A stretch of 64,000 nucleotides of DNA from Chitinophaga oryzae (GTDB lineage Bacteria > Bacteroidota > Bacteroidia > Chitinophagales > Chitinophagaceae). The notes beneath the pieces are model-generated. The model did not search any database, was not told the origin of the DNA, and saw nothing but the letters and a program-made list of their open reading frames with translations. The stretch spans positions 6,262,001-6,326,000 of the forward strand of contig NZ_CP051204.2 of NCBI RefSeq assembly GCF_012516375.2, written 5' to 3'. A program made the position numbers and the translations under genes. Of this stretch, positions 1 through 8,524 are shown piece after piece (the stretch's first letter is position 1; each line of letters opens with the position of its first letter).

Positions 1-677
1 ACGGCCGCGGTTTCATCGACGATAGGCGGCAGCATGGCGCTGGAGCGAACACCCATGACCTGCAGCTGTTGCAGGCTGCGGGCTTTTCTTTCCAGTGCTT
101 CCGCGGAGGGAGGCGTCTGGCTGTCGAAATATTTTGCCTCGATATTTACTGTGAGATTGGTAGCGGTAGAGTGGCCGTTCACATCCAGCAGCAGGGCGCC
201 GGTTTTATCCCAGAATCCCTGTACGTCGGTGTTGAAGATGGAATTGCCCTCGGAGAAAAAGAAAGCATCCAGTTCGTAGGCCAGTTCCATGACGGCGGAG
301 CGGAGATCTCCGTTGAAAGAGGGTTCGGCTTTGATAGCTATTTCCGTGTTAACGGTCGGGATTTTTCCCAGCAATAATCTTTTCAGTTCCTGGTTTTCGG
401 CATCGATTTGTTGCACGAAGGCGTACATGCCGTGAAGATTAACGATGATGGGCTCATCACTGTGTTCCAGGGTGTAGCCCGGTACTGACCGTTGGCGGTA
501 AGTGATTGTAATGGTATTGCCTTTTCTTAAACGTCTCTTTTTCGAAACTACGGTAATACTCTCCCAGTTGTCTTCCTGTCCGTTTACATTCAGGGCCGAT
601 GCATCGAAATGCGCACGCATGCGCGTCAACACCTTCCCCATATCTACCTCATGCGTGTAGAGGGTACAATTTTCCAT
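1..677 (-). CDS. DUF4272-type protein, C-terminus beyond left edge
   Basis: The minus strand is open from an ATG at 677 to the window edge, giving about 225 residues that begin MENCTLYTHEVDMGKV. Nothing in the first half has a recognised motif. The last visible stretch (EALERKARSLQQLQVMGV, then LPPIVDE) matches the opening of DUF4272 domains, which start with an alpha-helical 'erkaRs...lP.i.de' pattern, so the remainder of that domain should lie left of position 1. No signal peptide or membrane segment is visible, which suggests a cytosolic protein. DUF4272 has no established biochemical role. The family call is from memory of the motif; the existence of the gene is well supported by the long open frame without a competing frame. 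Confidence 0.7.
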   Translation of the reverse strand, partial: MENCTLYTHEVDMGKVLTRMRAHFDASALNVNGQEDNWESITVVSKKRRLRKGNTITITYRQRSVPGYTLEHSDEPIIVNLHGMYAFVQQIDAENQELKRLLLGKIPTVNTEIAIKAEPSFNGDLRSAVMELAYELDAFFFSEGNSIFNTDVQGFWDKTGALLLDVNGHSTATNLTVNIEAKYFDSQTPPSAEALERKARSLQQLQVMGVRSSAMLPPIVDETAA

Positions 678-796
678 GCTAATTTTTTCGAGGGGCCAAA
701 GGTAGCCCAAACCTGTAAAAAATCAGTCTTGGAATTCTCGTTTTTTTCTATTCGGGAATAGTTATTGCCTTCGTATAACAAAAAACAAGCATAACT

Positions 797-1003
797 ATGA
801 TCAGAAAACCTGCTTATTACCGGTGTGCATGGCTGTTGACAGCGGCTGCCCTGCTGGCAGCCAGCTGTGTTCCTCCAAGAAGGCCGAAGCCGCCGCATCC
901 GCCACGGCCGCGTACGTCAACTGCCTTATTTACGGCCTTTGTTCCGTTGCTGCAGCAAATGCAATATCCTGTTGAGTTTCACCGGATCGTTGATATAAGG
1001 TGA
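797..1003 (+). CDS. small proline-rich putative lipoprotein
   Basis: A 68-residue product starts with a basic N-terminus and a hydrophobic helix ending in a lipobox-like LAASC (Cys24), followed by a proline/arginine/histidine-rich tail. Short secreted lipoproteins of this style are common in Bacteroidota. The last 78 bases overlap, tail to tail, the end of the DUF1080 gene on the other strand, and the C-terminal third has no obvious protein character, so the real gene may end earlier in related strains. The lipobox is what supports the call; it could still be a chance frame. Confidence 0.4.
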   Translation: MIRKPAYYRCAWLLTAAALLAASCVPPRRPKPPHPPRPRTSTALFTAFVPLLQQMQYPVEFHRIVDIR

Positions 1004-1774
1004 CAGGTCGAACAGTTCCACTTTACGGAACTGGACAGGGTGGCTTTCACTTTGCAAAGAGATTGAACCTTCTGTGAGCAGTTTTCCGTCCTGTTTCACG
1101 GTGGGATCGGCATGTGATACGTTGCCGGCGCCTATCTGCGGTTTGTTGTACACGATCACGGTGTCGCCCTGAACGATGTGTTTGATGACAGAATCGCGCA
1201 GTACCAGCGCTTCCACGTGCACCCATTGGTCGCCATGATATGTTTTGGAAGTGGAGCTGATGCAGTGATCGGTGATCAGTTTGCCATTCATCACCACGTT
1301 GGTGCCGGGTGTGCAGAGGTTGGCCGTTGTCCTGGGATCTTTACCATTACCACCGAGGAGTTGTTCTTCCAGTGAAATGGGGAAGTCCTGGTCTTTGGTC
1401 ATCGTAGCTGCCGGCTGGCCGTGCAGCATGATGCCGCTATTGCGGAAAGCCCAGCCCGGACCGCCTTTCACCTGGTCGCCGGTGAACCGGTATTCTGCTA
1501 CCACGAGGTAGGCGGAGAAATTCTTTTTATAGAAGATGTGTCCGTATCTTTCTTTGAATTCATCGTATTGATCATAGGCTACGGTGAGGTAACCATCTTT
1601 CACGCGGAAAGTGTTGCCGAAGTTATCATTAAGATCGTAACCGGTTATTTTGACGTCCCAGTCATTTAAATCCTTGCCATTGAAGAGCTTCAGCCATTTG
1701 TCGGGGGCTATTTCCTTTTGTGCATAGCTTTGGAGGCCGGAGAGTAACAATAACGTGGTCAGTAATTTTTTCAT
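926..1774 (-). CDS. secreted DUF1080 (3-keto-disaccharide hydrolase family) protein
   Basis: The 282-residue product has a Sec signal peptide (MKKLLTTLLLLSGLQSYAQ) and then a DUF1080 beta-sandwich. Its characteristic opening 'LFNGKDLNDWDVK' is at residues 30-43 and the conserved 'GWAFRNSGIMLHGQ' segment is near residue 105. The family adopts a concanavalin-like fold and includes periplasmic enzymes acting on 3-keto-glycosides or other sugar derivatives; the substrate here cannot be read from sequence. The gene stands alone, divergent from the TPR gene at 1873. A plausible minus-strand promoter lies in the gap (TTTG at 1826-1823 and TATCTTAA at 1802-1795), but the -7 box departs from consensus in its last bases. 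Confidence 0.85.
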   Translation of the reverse strand: MKKLLTTLLLLSGLQSYAQKEIAPDKWLKLFNGKDLNDWDVKITGYDLNDNFGNTFRVKDGYLTVAYDQYDEFKERYGHIFYKKNFSAYLVVAEYRFTGDQVKGGPGWAFRNSGIMLHGQPAATMTKDQDFPISLEEQLLGGNGKDPRTTANLCTPGTNVVMNGKLITDHCISSTSKTYHGDQWVHVEALVLRDSVIKHIVQGDTVIVYNKPQIGAGNVSHADPTVKQDGKLLTEGSISLQSESHPVQFRKVELFDLSPYINDPVKLNRILHLLQQRNKGRK

Positions 1775-1872
1775 ATGTTCAGTGGTTTGGCCGGTTAAGA
1801 TAGGCTATCGGACACAGAAATACAAACGTGGCATGTAATTGGCGCCGGGGGGCTTATCAGAAATATTTTTAT

Positions 1873-2505
1873 ATGAAGCGGGTACTTTTACTTTTTTTGA
1901 TGATCACCGGTGGTATGACGACCCTTTCTGCGCAGGACAGCTCCTGGCAGGCCACATTGCAGGGACAATTGCAGGTACTGGAGAAGAGCGCACCTCCTCA
2001 GTGGCCGGCGCATGCTGATACGCTGGCGCAACTGGCCGGCGCCTATCCGCAGGTGTGGCTGCTGCAGTATTATGCCGGCTGGGCCTATACGCAGCTGTCG
2101 TTCAAAGCAGAAAAGAAAAAAGCGGAGGAGTATTGTGACAAGGCGGCCCCTTTTGTGAAAAAGGCGTTGGAGATGCAGCCGCATCATACAGAAACGCTGA
2201 CGTTGATGGGTTACTGGTTGTCGGCTCGCATCAATGCCGTTCCTTCCCGTGGGGCTTCGCTGGGCGCAGAGAGCCGGCAATATGCGGAAAAGGCCATCGA
2301 TGCGGATCCCGCCAATCCCCGGGCCTCGCTCGTTAAGGCGTTGAATATCTATTACACACCGGCGATTTTCGGTGGTGGCAAAAAGAGGGCGCGGTCCACG
2401 GTGGTGGAGACGGGTGAAAAATTCAGCCGGTTTACGCCTGCTGACGCGCTGTCGCCTAACTGGGGAAAAAATATTTACGATGTGCTGAATGCATCTTATC
2501 AATGA
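1873..2505 (+). CDS. exported TPR-like protein
   Basis: The 210-residue product is read from the ATG at 1873, because that start gives a clean signal peptide (MKRVLLLFLMITGGMTTLSAQ). An upstream in-frame start would add a non-signal extension. The mature part is alpha-helical with tetratricopeptide-like spacing: an 'AYPQVWLLQYYAGWAYTQL' helix, an 'A..Y..KAAPFVKKALEMQPHHTETLTLMGYW' repeat, and 'ESRQYAEKAIDADPANPRASLVKALNI'. This is the usual arrangement of periplasmic TPR scaffold proteins in Bacteroidota. It is a single gene with no operon partner. No catalytic motif is visible and the partner is unknown. Confidence 0.75.
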   Translation: MKRVLLLFLMITGGMTTLSAQDSSWQATLQGQLQVLEKSAPPQWPAHADTLAQLAGAYPQVWLLQYYAGWAYTQLSFKAEKKKAEEYCDKAAPFVKKALEMQPHHTETLTLMGYWLSARINAVPSRGASLGAESRQYAEKAIDADPANPRASLVKALNIYYTPAIFGGGKKRARSTVVETGEKFSRFTPADALSPNWGKNIYDVLNASYQ

Positions 2506-2669
2506 TGAAACAACGGTTTCCGGAAAGTGTGTAATTATTTACGCACCGTACCCATCACTCCACAGGCATTTAGTAAAATTTATAATATTTAGTTATTTAA
2601 ATATTAGCAACTTATTGCCTTTCAACAAAAGTTGCAGGGTTTTAGCTGCTTCACCCCAAACTGTATCTA

Positions 2670-3386
2670 ATGACAAAACTATCAAATGGTCATGTACCTC
2701 CAAAGGCAGGACCTCTCTATGAAAGTTCAAATATCATCAATGTTACTCCGGAAGGCAGGATTGTATCTATTTTCACAGGTGCGTGGCTGTTGGGCAGTGC
2801 TATCAGTAAGGTAGACAAGAAGCCTGCAGGCAGTTTGCTGAAGTTGCTGGCTGCCGGTTACCTGTTATACCGTGGCATCTCCGGCAATGACCTGGTCAAT
2901 GGATTGCTGGGCAGAAGGAAACCCGACAAACACACCGCTTCTATTAATATCCGCACTTCCCTGAAGATAGACAACCCGAAGGAGGAGGTCTATTATTTCT
3001 GGCGGCAGTTGAGCAATCTGCCGGTATTCATGAAACATTTGAAATCGGTGGAGGAGATAGACCCGTTACATTCCCACTGGGTCGTGAAAGGGCCCGGAGG
3101 CATTGGTACGCTGGAATGGGATGCGGAAATTGTGAAAGAGATACCCGGAGAAATGCTGGGCTGGCGGTCTTTACCCGGATCATCGATCGCTACGGCCGGC
3201 CGTGTTACTTTCCAGGAAACGCTGAACGGCGGCACCGAAGTCGATGTAATGATCTCCTATCGCCCGCCGGCAGGGTATATGGGCAGTGGCCTTGCCTGGC
3301 TGTTGAATCCCGCGTTTGAAAATATGATCGACCGGGATATCAAACGTTTCAAGAACTATATGGAAACCGGGGAAATCATCAGTTAA
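2670..3386 (+). CDS. SRPBCC (polyketide cyclase/dehydrase-like) membrane-anchored protein
   Basis: The 238-residue product has two parts. Residues about 15-75 contain a DUF2892-like hydrophobic hairpin (RIVSIFTGAWLLGSAI, then LLKLLAAGYLLYRGI). Residues about 95-230 form a START/SRPBCC-type domain, with 'IDNPKEEVYYFWRQLSNLPVFMKHLKSVEEID', 'GGIGTLEWDAEIVKEIPGEMLGWRSL' and the C-terminal helix 'NMIDRDIKRFKNYMETGEI'. Homologues in Bacteroidota often sit with stress genes; here the convergent neighbour encodes a YtxH protein, which fits a general-stress role. The ligand is unknown. It ends against a bidirectional inverted repeat at 3397. Confidence 0.85.
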   Translation: MTKLSNGHVPPKAGPLYESSNIINVTPEGRIVSIFTGAWLLGSAISKVDKKPAGSLLKLLAAGYLLYRGISGNDLVNGLLGRRKPDKHTASINIRTSLKIDNPKEEVYYFWRQLSNLPVFMKHLKSVEEIDPLHSHWVVKGPGGIGTLEWDAEIVKEIPGEMLGWRSLPGSSIATAGRVTFQETLNGGTEVDVMISYRPPAGYMGSGLAWLLNPAFENMIDRDIKRFKNYMETGEIIS

Positions 3387-3396
3387 CCATTTTGAG

Positions 3397-3468
3397 ATTT
3401 TTTGATTTACGATTTTTTGATTTTGGGTACATACGAACTTAAAATCAAAAAATCGTAAATCAAAAAAT
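3397..3468. terminator. perfect 28-bp inverted repeat between convergent genes
   Basis: Positions 3397-3424 are the exact reverse complement of 3441-3468, separated by 16 bases. The arms are AT-rich and contain an internal 12-13 base repetition (gattttttgattt). The element lies between the stop codons of the convergent SRPBCC and YtxH genes and has A/T runs on both sides, so it can act as a terminator for both. The arm length exceeds that of an ordinary intrinsic terminator. Confidence 0.75.
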
Positions 3469-3476
3469 TCCAACAT

Positions 3477-3779
3477 TTATGAAAGGGCTTCTTTTTTAAA
3501 GCGGTTGTATTTTCCCTGTGCCTTGTTGATTAGTCTCAGAACGCGTTCGCGGGTATCGTCCTGAAGTCCTTCGATTTCTTTCTCAAATACTTCTTTCAGG
3601 TCTGAAAGGTCTTCACCGCCACGATTCACCATACCATTAATTTTGTTACGCCAGTCATCCGCAGTATGCCTGATTTTTCTGCGGGTATTATCGCCGCTTT
3701 CCGGGGCTGTTAACATACCAATAATAATCCCGGTGGTTAACCCTGCAATTGCTCCTGCTAAAAATTTGGTAGTAGACAT
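3477..3779 (-). CDS. YtxH domain-containing stress protein
   Basis: The 100-residue product starts MSTTKFLAGAIAGLTTGI, one membrane helix typical of YtxH proteins. It continues with the characteristic 'MLTAPESGDNTRRKI' segment and a charged amphipathic tail (about residues 40-100) predicted to be coiled coil. YtxH family members are small general-stress membrane proteins of unknown mechanism. The size is normal for the family. The gene is convergent with the SRPBCC gene. Confidence 0.88.
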   Translation of the reverse strand: MSTTKFLAGAIAGLTTGIIIGMLTAPESGDNTRRKIRHTADDWRNKINGMVNRGGEDLSDLKEVFEKEIEGLQDDTRERVLRLINKAQGKYNRFKKEALS

Positions 3780-4112
3780 AATGTGTAGATTTTATTTGGT
3801 TTAACAAAAAAAGCGCGTGCGTGGTTTAAACCTGCACAGTGAAGCAAGATTTTCAAATATCAGGCCATAACGGCCACCGCAAATGTTAAGATCGCGTGAA
3901 AGAAAAAAGACGTGGAATTTACAAGGCTAAACGTGGAGGCTTCGTAACCTGCCGGAACAATACCAGATATTGACATTGTTCCGGAGGTGGATTGACAAGC
4001 GTGTTAGATAATGGTGGAATTCATAAAGTCAAACGGAGCAGTAAAATAGGCAGATTTTTCAATTTTTCAATACTTTTTGAAAGAGATGAAAAAATAAATT
4101 TTCTTAAAAAGT
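3780..4112. other. intergenic stretch without recognised features
   Basis: About 330 bases lie between the YtxH start and the terminator of the TlpA-like gene. No open frame with coding character, RNA gene or repeat was seen. It should hold the ytxH promoter, but no clean TTTG/TAnnTTTG pair could be assigned on the minus strand. Confidence 0.4.
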
Positions 4113-4150
4113 CAAATCCTTCCCGGTAACTGTTTACCAGGAAGGATTTG
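4113..4150 (-). terminator. intrinsic terminator of the TlpA-like/yggS operon
   Basis: An 11-bp stem (4113-4123 with 4140-4150) extended by a ggtaa/ttacc inner stem lies just after the stop at 4171. Read on the minus strand it is followed by a T-rich tract (gactttttaag). This is a canonical terminator for the minus-strand gene. Confidence 0.8.
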
Positions 4151-4170
4151 CACTATTTTATCCGTTAAAA

Positions 4171-5412
4171 TCAGGATTCGAGTAACTGGGTGATCAACCT
4201 TTCAAAATCGGCTTTGAACTGTTCATAATGATCTCCTGTGCCCGGTCCGGAGAAGCCGGTATGTACTTCTTTCACATTTCCTTTTTTATCGATGAAGATG
4301 GTGGTAGGAAATCCTTTGATGGCGGTGAGCTGCGGGAGCGTCTTCTCTCCTTTCTCGGGATCTGCGGGCGTTACTCCGGTGATCAGCACGGGATATTGCA
4401 CGTTGAAGCGGTTGAGGAAGCCGGTGAGCGCTTTTTGGGATTTTTCGAAGTCGGGCGTACGTTCGTAAGCCAGGCCGATGATTTCCACGCCACGGTCTTT
4501 ATTTTTTTTGTACCATTCGCTGAGGAAACCGGTTTCGTCCATACAGTTGGGGCACCAGGAACCCATGAGGGTGATCACCACCGCTTTGTTTTTGAAGCGG
4601 TCATCATTAATGCTGACCTTGTTACCGTTCATGTCCGGGAAAGTAAAATCGAGTTTTGACTGTCCTGGTTTCATGGTAGCGATGGTGCGTTCGTCGGGCA
4701 GTTTGGCGGTATCGTTTTTTACGGCGGACCAGTCTTCCACATGATCGCCGATGCCGGCGAAGAAGCGGCCGTTAACGATGCTGTCTTTTTTCACGACGGC
4801 TTTGAAGAGGTAAGCGTGGGAGCCGTCGAAAGTGGAGAGGCGGAGGGTATCGCCGTCCATGCTGCCATCGAGGAAGCGATAATCGCCGGTGGTGGTGAGG
4901 AAGGTGCCATATACCAGGTCGCCCATCTGTTTGAATTCACCGATGGCGGTGCTGGTTTTATCTTTTTCCTTGTCCACGAAGGTGGTCACCCAGCGGCCGG
5001 TCACCTGTTGCTCAGGGGCTGCGCCTTTAGGGAAACGTTCGGCGGTGTTGGGTTTGGCAGTAAACGGTATAGACACGTCTTTGTCCGCCAGGTGGCGGGT
5101 CCATTGTCCTTCGAGGCTGCCACCGTCGGTGAAGCGGGCTTTAAAATCAGAATCGAAGAAAGGCATTTTAATAAAGACGGAGTCGCCGGCGACTTTTACA
5201 TCGTCTACCAGCAGTTTATCTGTTGCATTAAGTACATAAAGCACTTTTTTACCGGCGGTGTCTTTTACGAGGAAGTTAAAGACGATGTTGGCGCCGTCTG
5301 CACGGTGCAGGCTGGCCTGCCAGGTGCCGGTGGTGAGTTCTTTTTTTGCGGTGCCGGTATTGCAGGCGGCCATGCCGAAGCCTGCGAGGCAGTAGATCCA
5401 AAGTCGTTTCAT
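4171..5412 (-). CDS. TlpA-like thioredoxin-fold lipoprotein
   Basis: The 413-residue product starts with a lipoprotein signal (MKRLWIYCLAGFGMAAC, Cys17). Residues about 25-240 form a beta-rich region of the kind that precedes thioredoxin domains in Bacteroidota envelope proteins. Residues about 255-413 form a TlpA/AhpC-TSA thioredoxin domain with the redox motif 'GSWCPNCMDE' and the later cis-proline segment 'KGFPTTIFIDKKGNV'. The predicted role is periplasmic, membrane-tethered disulfide reduction. The gene lies 3 bases downstream of yggS on the same strand, so the two are probably co-transcribed, and it ends at a terminator at 4113-4150. Confidence 0.88.
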   Translation of the reverse strand: MKRLWIYCLAGFGMAACNTGTAKKELTTGTWQASLHRADGANIVFNFLVKDTAGKKVLYVLNATDKLLVDDVKVAGDSVFIKMPFFDSDFKARFTDGGSLEGQWTRHLADKDVSIPFTAKPNTAERFPKGAAPEQQVTGRWVTTFVDKEKDKTSTAIGEFKQMGDLVYGTFLTTTGDYRFLDGSMDGDTLRLSTFDGSHAYLFKAVVKKDSIVNGRFFAGIGDHVEDWSAVKNDTAKLPDERTIATMKPGQSKLDFTFPDMNGNKVSINDDRFKNKAVVITLMGSWCPNCMDETGFLSEWYKKNKDRGVEIIGLAYERTPDFEKSQKALTGFLNRFNVQYPVLITGVTPADPEKGEKTLPQLTAIKGFPTTIFIDKKGNVKEVHTGFSGPGTGDHYEQFKADFERLITQLLES

Positions 5413-5415
5413 AAG

Positions 5416-6102
5416 TTACTGATTGTAGTTCCTTTCTCCAAACAGCAGGCTGCCGATGCGCACCAACGTACTGCCCTCCTCCAGTGCGATGGTATAATCA
5501 GTGCTCATGCCGATGGATAGTTCCCTGAAATAATCCTGTGTGTTAAAAAATGTTGTTTTAACAGACCCGAATAACTGGTGGAGCTGGTGGAACTCTTGGC
5601 GGACCTGTGTTTCGTTGGTGGTGTTGGTGGCCATTCCCATCATGCCGGCGATGCGGACGTGTGCAAAATCGGACTGGCGGCTGTTCCATGCAGCGAGCAG
5701 TTGCTGTAACTCCTGTTCGTCCATGCCGAATTTTGTTTCTTCCGCTGCGATATGGACCTGTAGCAGGCAGTTGATCACCCGTTGGTGTTTGGCTGCCTGT
5801 TTATTGATTTCCTGCAACAGTTTGAGACTGTCTACCGCGTGGATGGTGTGCACGAAAGGAGCCATGTATTTGACCTTATTGGACTGGAGGTGTCCGATAA
5901 AATGCCATTCGATGTCGGCGGGTAATACCGCCTGTTTGTCCACGAGCTCCTGTACGTAGTTTTCGCCGAAGATGCGCTGTCCTGCAGCATAGAACGCTGC
6001 TATATCTTCCGCTGGTTTGGTTTTGGAAACCGCCACCAGTCGGGCGTTATAGGGCTTCAGCCGGGACAGTACTTCCTGATAAGCATTGATATTGATAGCC
6101 AT
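5416..6102 (-). CDS. yggS: YggS-family pyridoxal phosphate homeostasis protein
   Basis: The 228-residue product is a single fold-type III PLP barrel without the alanine-racemase C-terminal domain. The PLP lysine is in 'LVAVSKTKP' (about residue 28), and 'FGENYVQEL', 'EWHFIGHLQSNKVK', 'GMMGMAT' and 'LSIGMSTDYTIALEEGSTLVRIGSLLFGER' are the standard family signatures. YggS/PLPBP proteins bind PLP and buffer its cellular level and have no known catalytic turnover. The length is normal. It is cytosolic and immediately upstream of the TlpA-like gene. Confidence 0.95.
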   Translation of the reverse strand: MAININAYQEVLSRLKPYNARLVAVSKTKPAEDIAAFYAAGQRIFGENYVQELVDKQAVLPADIEWHFIGHLQSNKVKYMAPFVHTIHAVDSLKLLQEINKQAAKHQRVINCLLQVHIAAEETKFGMDEQELQQLLAAWNSRQSDFAHVRIAGMMGMATNTTNETQVRQEFHQLHQLFGSVKTTFFNTQDYFRELSIGMSTDYTIALEEGSTLVRIGSLLFGERNYNQ

Positions 6103-6135
6103 CCCGCAAAAATAAACAAAGCTGCTGTAAAATAA

Positions 6136-6164
6136 AGCGCCCCGGGGTTTGAGCCCGGGGCGCT
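6136..6164 (-). terminator. GC-rich terminator hairpin
   Basis: The arms agcgccccggg (6136-6146) and cccggggcgct (6154-6164) flank a short loop reading gtttgag. The hairpin follows the stop of the acyl-CoA dehydrogenase gene (minus strand) and on that strand is followed by ttattttac. The core resembles the palindrome at 15285-15304, so it may be a copy of a dispersed element recruited as a terminator. Confidence 0.75.
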
Positions 6165-6183
6165 GTGGAATATTTGGTGCTGA

Positions 6184-7323
6184 TTACGCCAGGATGGAGC
6201 GGCTGATCACGATACGCTGCACTTCTGAGGTGCCTTCGTATATCTGGGTGATCTTCGCATCGCGCATGAGGCGTTCTACGTGGTATTCTTTCACGTAGCC
6301 GTAGCCGCCGTGTACCTGTACTGCTTCTGTGGTGACCCACATGGCAGTTTCAGAGGAGAACACTTTGGCCATAGACCCACTAAGGGTATAATCGAGGTGC
6401 TGGTCTTTTTCCCATGCCGCCTTGAGGCAGAGCAGGCGTGACGCCTCGATCCTGGTGGCCATATCTGCCAGTTTGAACTGGATGGCCTGATGCTGGGATA
6501 TCTCTTTTCCGAATGCTTTTCTTTCTTTGGAGTATTTCACGGCCAGTTCATAAGCGCCGCTGGCGATGCCGAGCGCCTGGGAGGCGATGCCGATGCGGCC
6601 GCCGCCCAGCGTTTTCATGGCGAATTTGAAGCCGAAGCCGTCTTCCCCTATCCTGTTTTCTTTAGGCACTACCACGTCCTGGAACATGATGCTGTGGGTA
6701 TCGCTGCCGCGGATGCCCAGTTTGTTTTCTTTGGCGCCTACTGTTACGCCCGGGCTGTTTTTCTCCACGATCAGGGCGTTGATGCCTTTGCTGCCTTTTT
6801 CCGGGTGGGTTTGGGCCATCACCAGGTATACGCTGGCGGAGTTGCCGTTGGTGATCCAGTTTTTGGTACCGTTGAGCAGGTAGTGGTCTCCTTTATCTTC
6901 TGCGGTGGTGCGCTGGGAGGTGGCGTCGGAACCGGCTTCCGGCTCACTCAGCAGGAAAGCGCCGATGATTTCCCCTTTGGCCAGCGGCACCAGGTATTTC
7001 CGTTTTTGTTCTTCTGTGCCATAGGTTTCCAGTCCCCAGCAAACCAGTGAGTTATTTACGCTCATCACCACGGAGGCGGAGGCATCTATCTTTGATATTT
7101 CTTCCATCGCCAGTACATAGGAGATGGTGTCCAGACCTGCGCCGCCATATTCAGGGCTTACCATCATGCCCAGAAAACCCAGTTCGCCCAGTTTCTTTAT
7201 CTGTTCTGCCGGGAATTTCTGATGCTCATCACGCTCTATCACCCCCGGTAAAAGTTCGGTTTGGGCGAAATCACGCGCAGCCTTTTGAATCATAAGATGC
7301 TCTTCCGTAAGTTGAAAGTCCAT
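6184..7323 (-). CDS. acyl-CoA dehydrogenase
   Basis: The 379-residue product has the complete acyl-CoA dehydrogenase architecture: an N-terminal helical domain (1-115), a middle beta domain with 'LLSEPEAGSDATSQRTTA' (about 125) and 'NGTKNWITNG' (about 150), and a C-terminal helical domain. The latter contains 'YSKERKAFGKEISQHQAIQFKLADM' and the catalytic-base segment 'IYEGTSEVQRIVISRSIL', whose Glu abstracts the alpha proton in short/medium-chain enzymes. It is FAD-dependent, cytosolic and belongs to fatty acid or branched-chain amino acid oxidation. The chain-length preference cannot be fixed from sequence. It is a single gene followed by a strong terminator. Confidence 0.95.
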   Translation of the reverse strand: MDFQLTEEHLMIQKAARDFAQTELLPGVIERDEHQKFPAEQIKKLGELGFLGMMVSPEYGGAGLDTISYVLAMEEISKIDASASVVMSVNNSLVCWGLETYGTEEQKRKYLVPLAKGEIIGAFLLSEPEAGSDATSQRTTAEDKGDHYLLNGTKNWITNGNSASVYLVMAQTHPEKGSKGINALIVEKNSPGVTVGAKENKLGIRGSDTHSIMFQDVVVPKENRIGEDGFGFKFAMKTLGGGRIGIASQALGIASGAYELAVKYSKERKAFGKEISQHQAIQFKLADMATRIEASRLLCLKAAWEKDQHLDYTLSGSMAKVFSSETAMWVTTEAVQVHGGYGYVKEYHVERLMRDAKITQIYEGTSEVQRIVISRSILA

Positions 7324-7576
7324 GGTTATAGTTGTAGTTGAGTTTAAAAGATGAGTTGATAGAATCCAAATTATTTATAAATCAGCATGTAAAAAAATGC
7401 CACTGGGAAAATTCAACGTTGTCAACCATATCGCGATAATTATTGAATAAAATGCGAGGATAACACCACTGTATTGGATTTGGTTCATACAATATCCGTC
7501 CTTTTTTTACCGTTGCCCGTTCCGCTGCTTTGGGCGTTCTGTCAAAATCCTGTAGCTTGCCGGTAATGAAAACTTT

Positions 7577-8524
7577 ATGAAGAATATCAAAATAATAGAA
7601 GTCAAGTCGGAAATAGGGGCTGGCACCCGGGGCGCGAGCCTGGGGGTGGATGCGATCAAGATAGCTGCGCTGGACTTCATGAGCAACTTTTTTGTACACT
7701 TCCCCACCGAAGCCATCGAAACGGAAAACAAACTGCTGTTTGAACCTATTGAGTCTCCCTATGCCAAAAGGATCAAAGGTACCCTGAATATGTACGAACG
7801 AATCAGCAAAAGCGTGTGTGAAACGGTGAAAGCCAACTGGTTCCCCGTACTGCTTTCCGGGGACCACAGTACGGCCGGCGCCACTATTGCCGGGCTGAAA
7901 ATGGCGCATCCCAAATCCAAGCTGGGCGTGATCTGGATAGATGCCCATGCCGACCTGCACACGCCTTACACCACTCCTTCCGGCAATATGCACGGGATGC
8001 CGCTGGCTACCGCCATTGCGGAAGACAACCTGGACTGTAAGGTGCACGACCTGGATGAAACCACTACCGGCATGTGGAATGCCCTGAAAAACATCGGCAA
8101 GATCGCTCCCAAGGTATTACCGGAAGATATTGTGTTTATCTCCCTGAGAGATTATGAGAAGGAAGAGGACCACCTGATCAAACAATACGGCATGAAGGTG
8201 ATCACCACCAATGAAGTACGCCGCAAGGGGCCGGAGAACATCTCCCGTTCCGTGTTCCGTTACCTGAGCGACTGTGACTATATCTATGTGTCTTTCGACG
8301 TGGACAGCCTGGACGCCTCTATTTCCAAGGGTACCGGTACGCCGGTGAGCAATGGTTTAAGGGAGCGCGAGGCGGAGGACCTGATTGCCAAGTTTATGCA
8401 GCACCGTAAGATCTGCTGTTTTGAAATTACCGAGGTAAACCCGACACTGGACCGGGAGAACCTGATGGCCGAGATTGCGTTCAACATCCTGCAGCGCAGT
8501 GTGAACGTGCTGATGATGAACTAG
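7577..8524 (+). CDS. arginase/agmatinase/formimidoylglutamase family hydrolase
   Basis: The 315-residue product carries the ureohydrolase manganese motifs in order: 'LLSGDHSTAGA' (about 94), 'WIDAHADLHTP' (about 120), 'SFDVDSLDASISKGTGTPV' (about 240) and 'EITEVNPTLDRENLMAEIAF' near the end. These supply the His and Asp ligands of the binuclear Mn site. The family hydrolyses guanidino or formimino substrates; sequence alone does not separate arginase from formimidoylglutamase here, although the overall form is close to Bacteroidota proteins annotated arginase. Its stop codon directly abuts the stop of the convergent DUF3810 gene. Confidence 0.9.
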   Translation: MKNIKIIEVKSEIGAGTRGASLGVDAIKIAALDFMSNFFVHFPTEAIETENKLLFEPIESPYAKRIKGTLNMYERISKSVCETVKANWFPVLLSGDHSTAGATIAGLKMAHPKSKLGVIWIDAHADLHTPYTTPSGNMHGMPLATAIAEDNLDCKVHDLDETTTGMWNALKNIGKIAPKVLPEDIVFISLRDYEKEEDHLIKQYGMKVITTNEVRRKGPENISRSVFRYLSDCDYIYVSFDVDSLDASISKGTGTPVSNGLREREAEDLIAKFMQHRKICCFEITEVNPTLDRENLMAEIAFNILQRSVNVLMMN

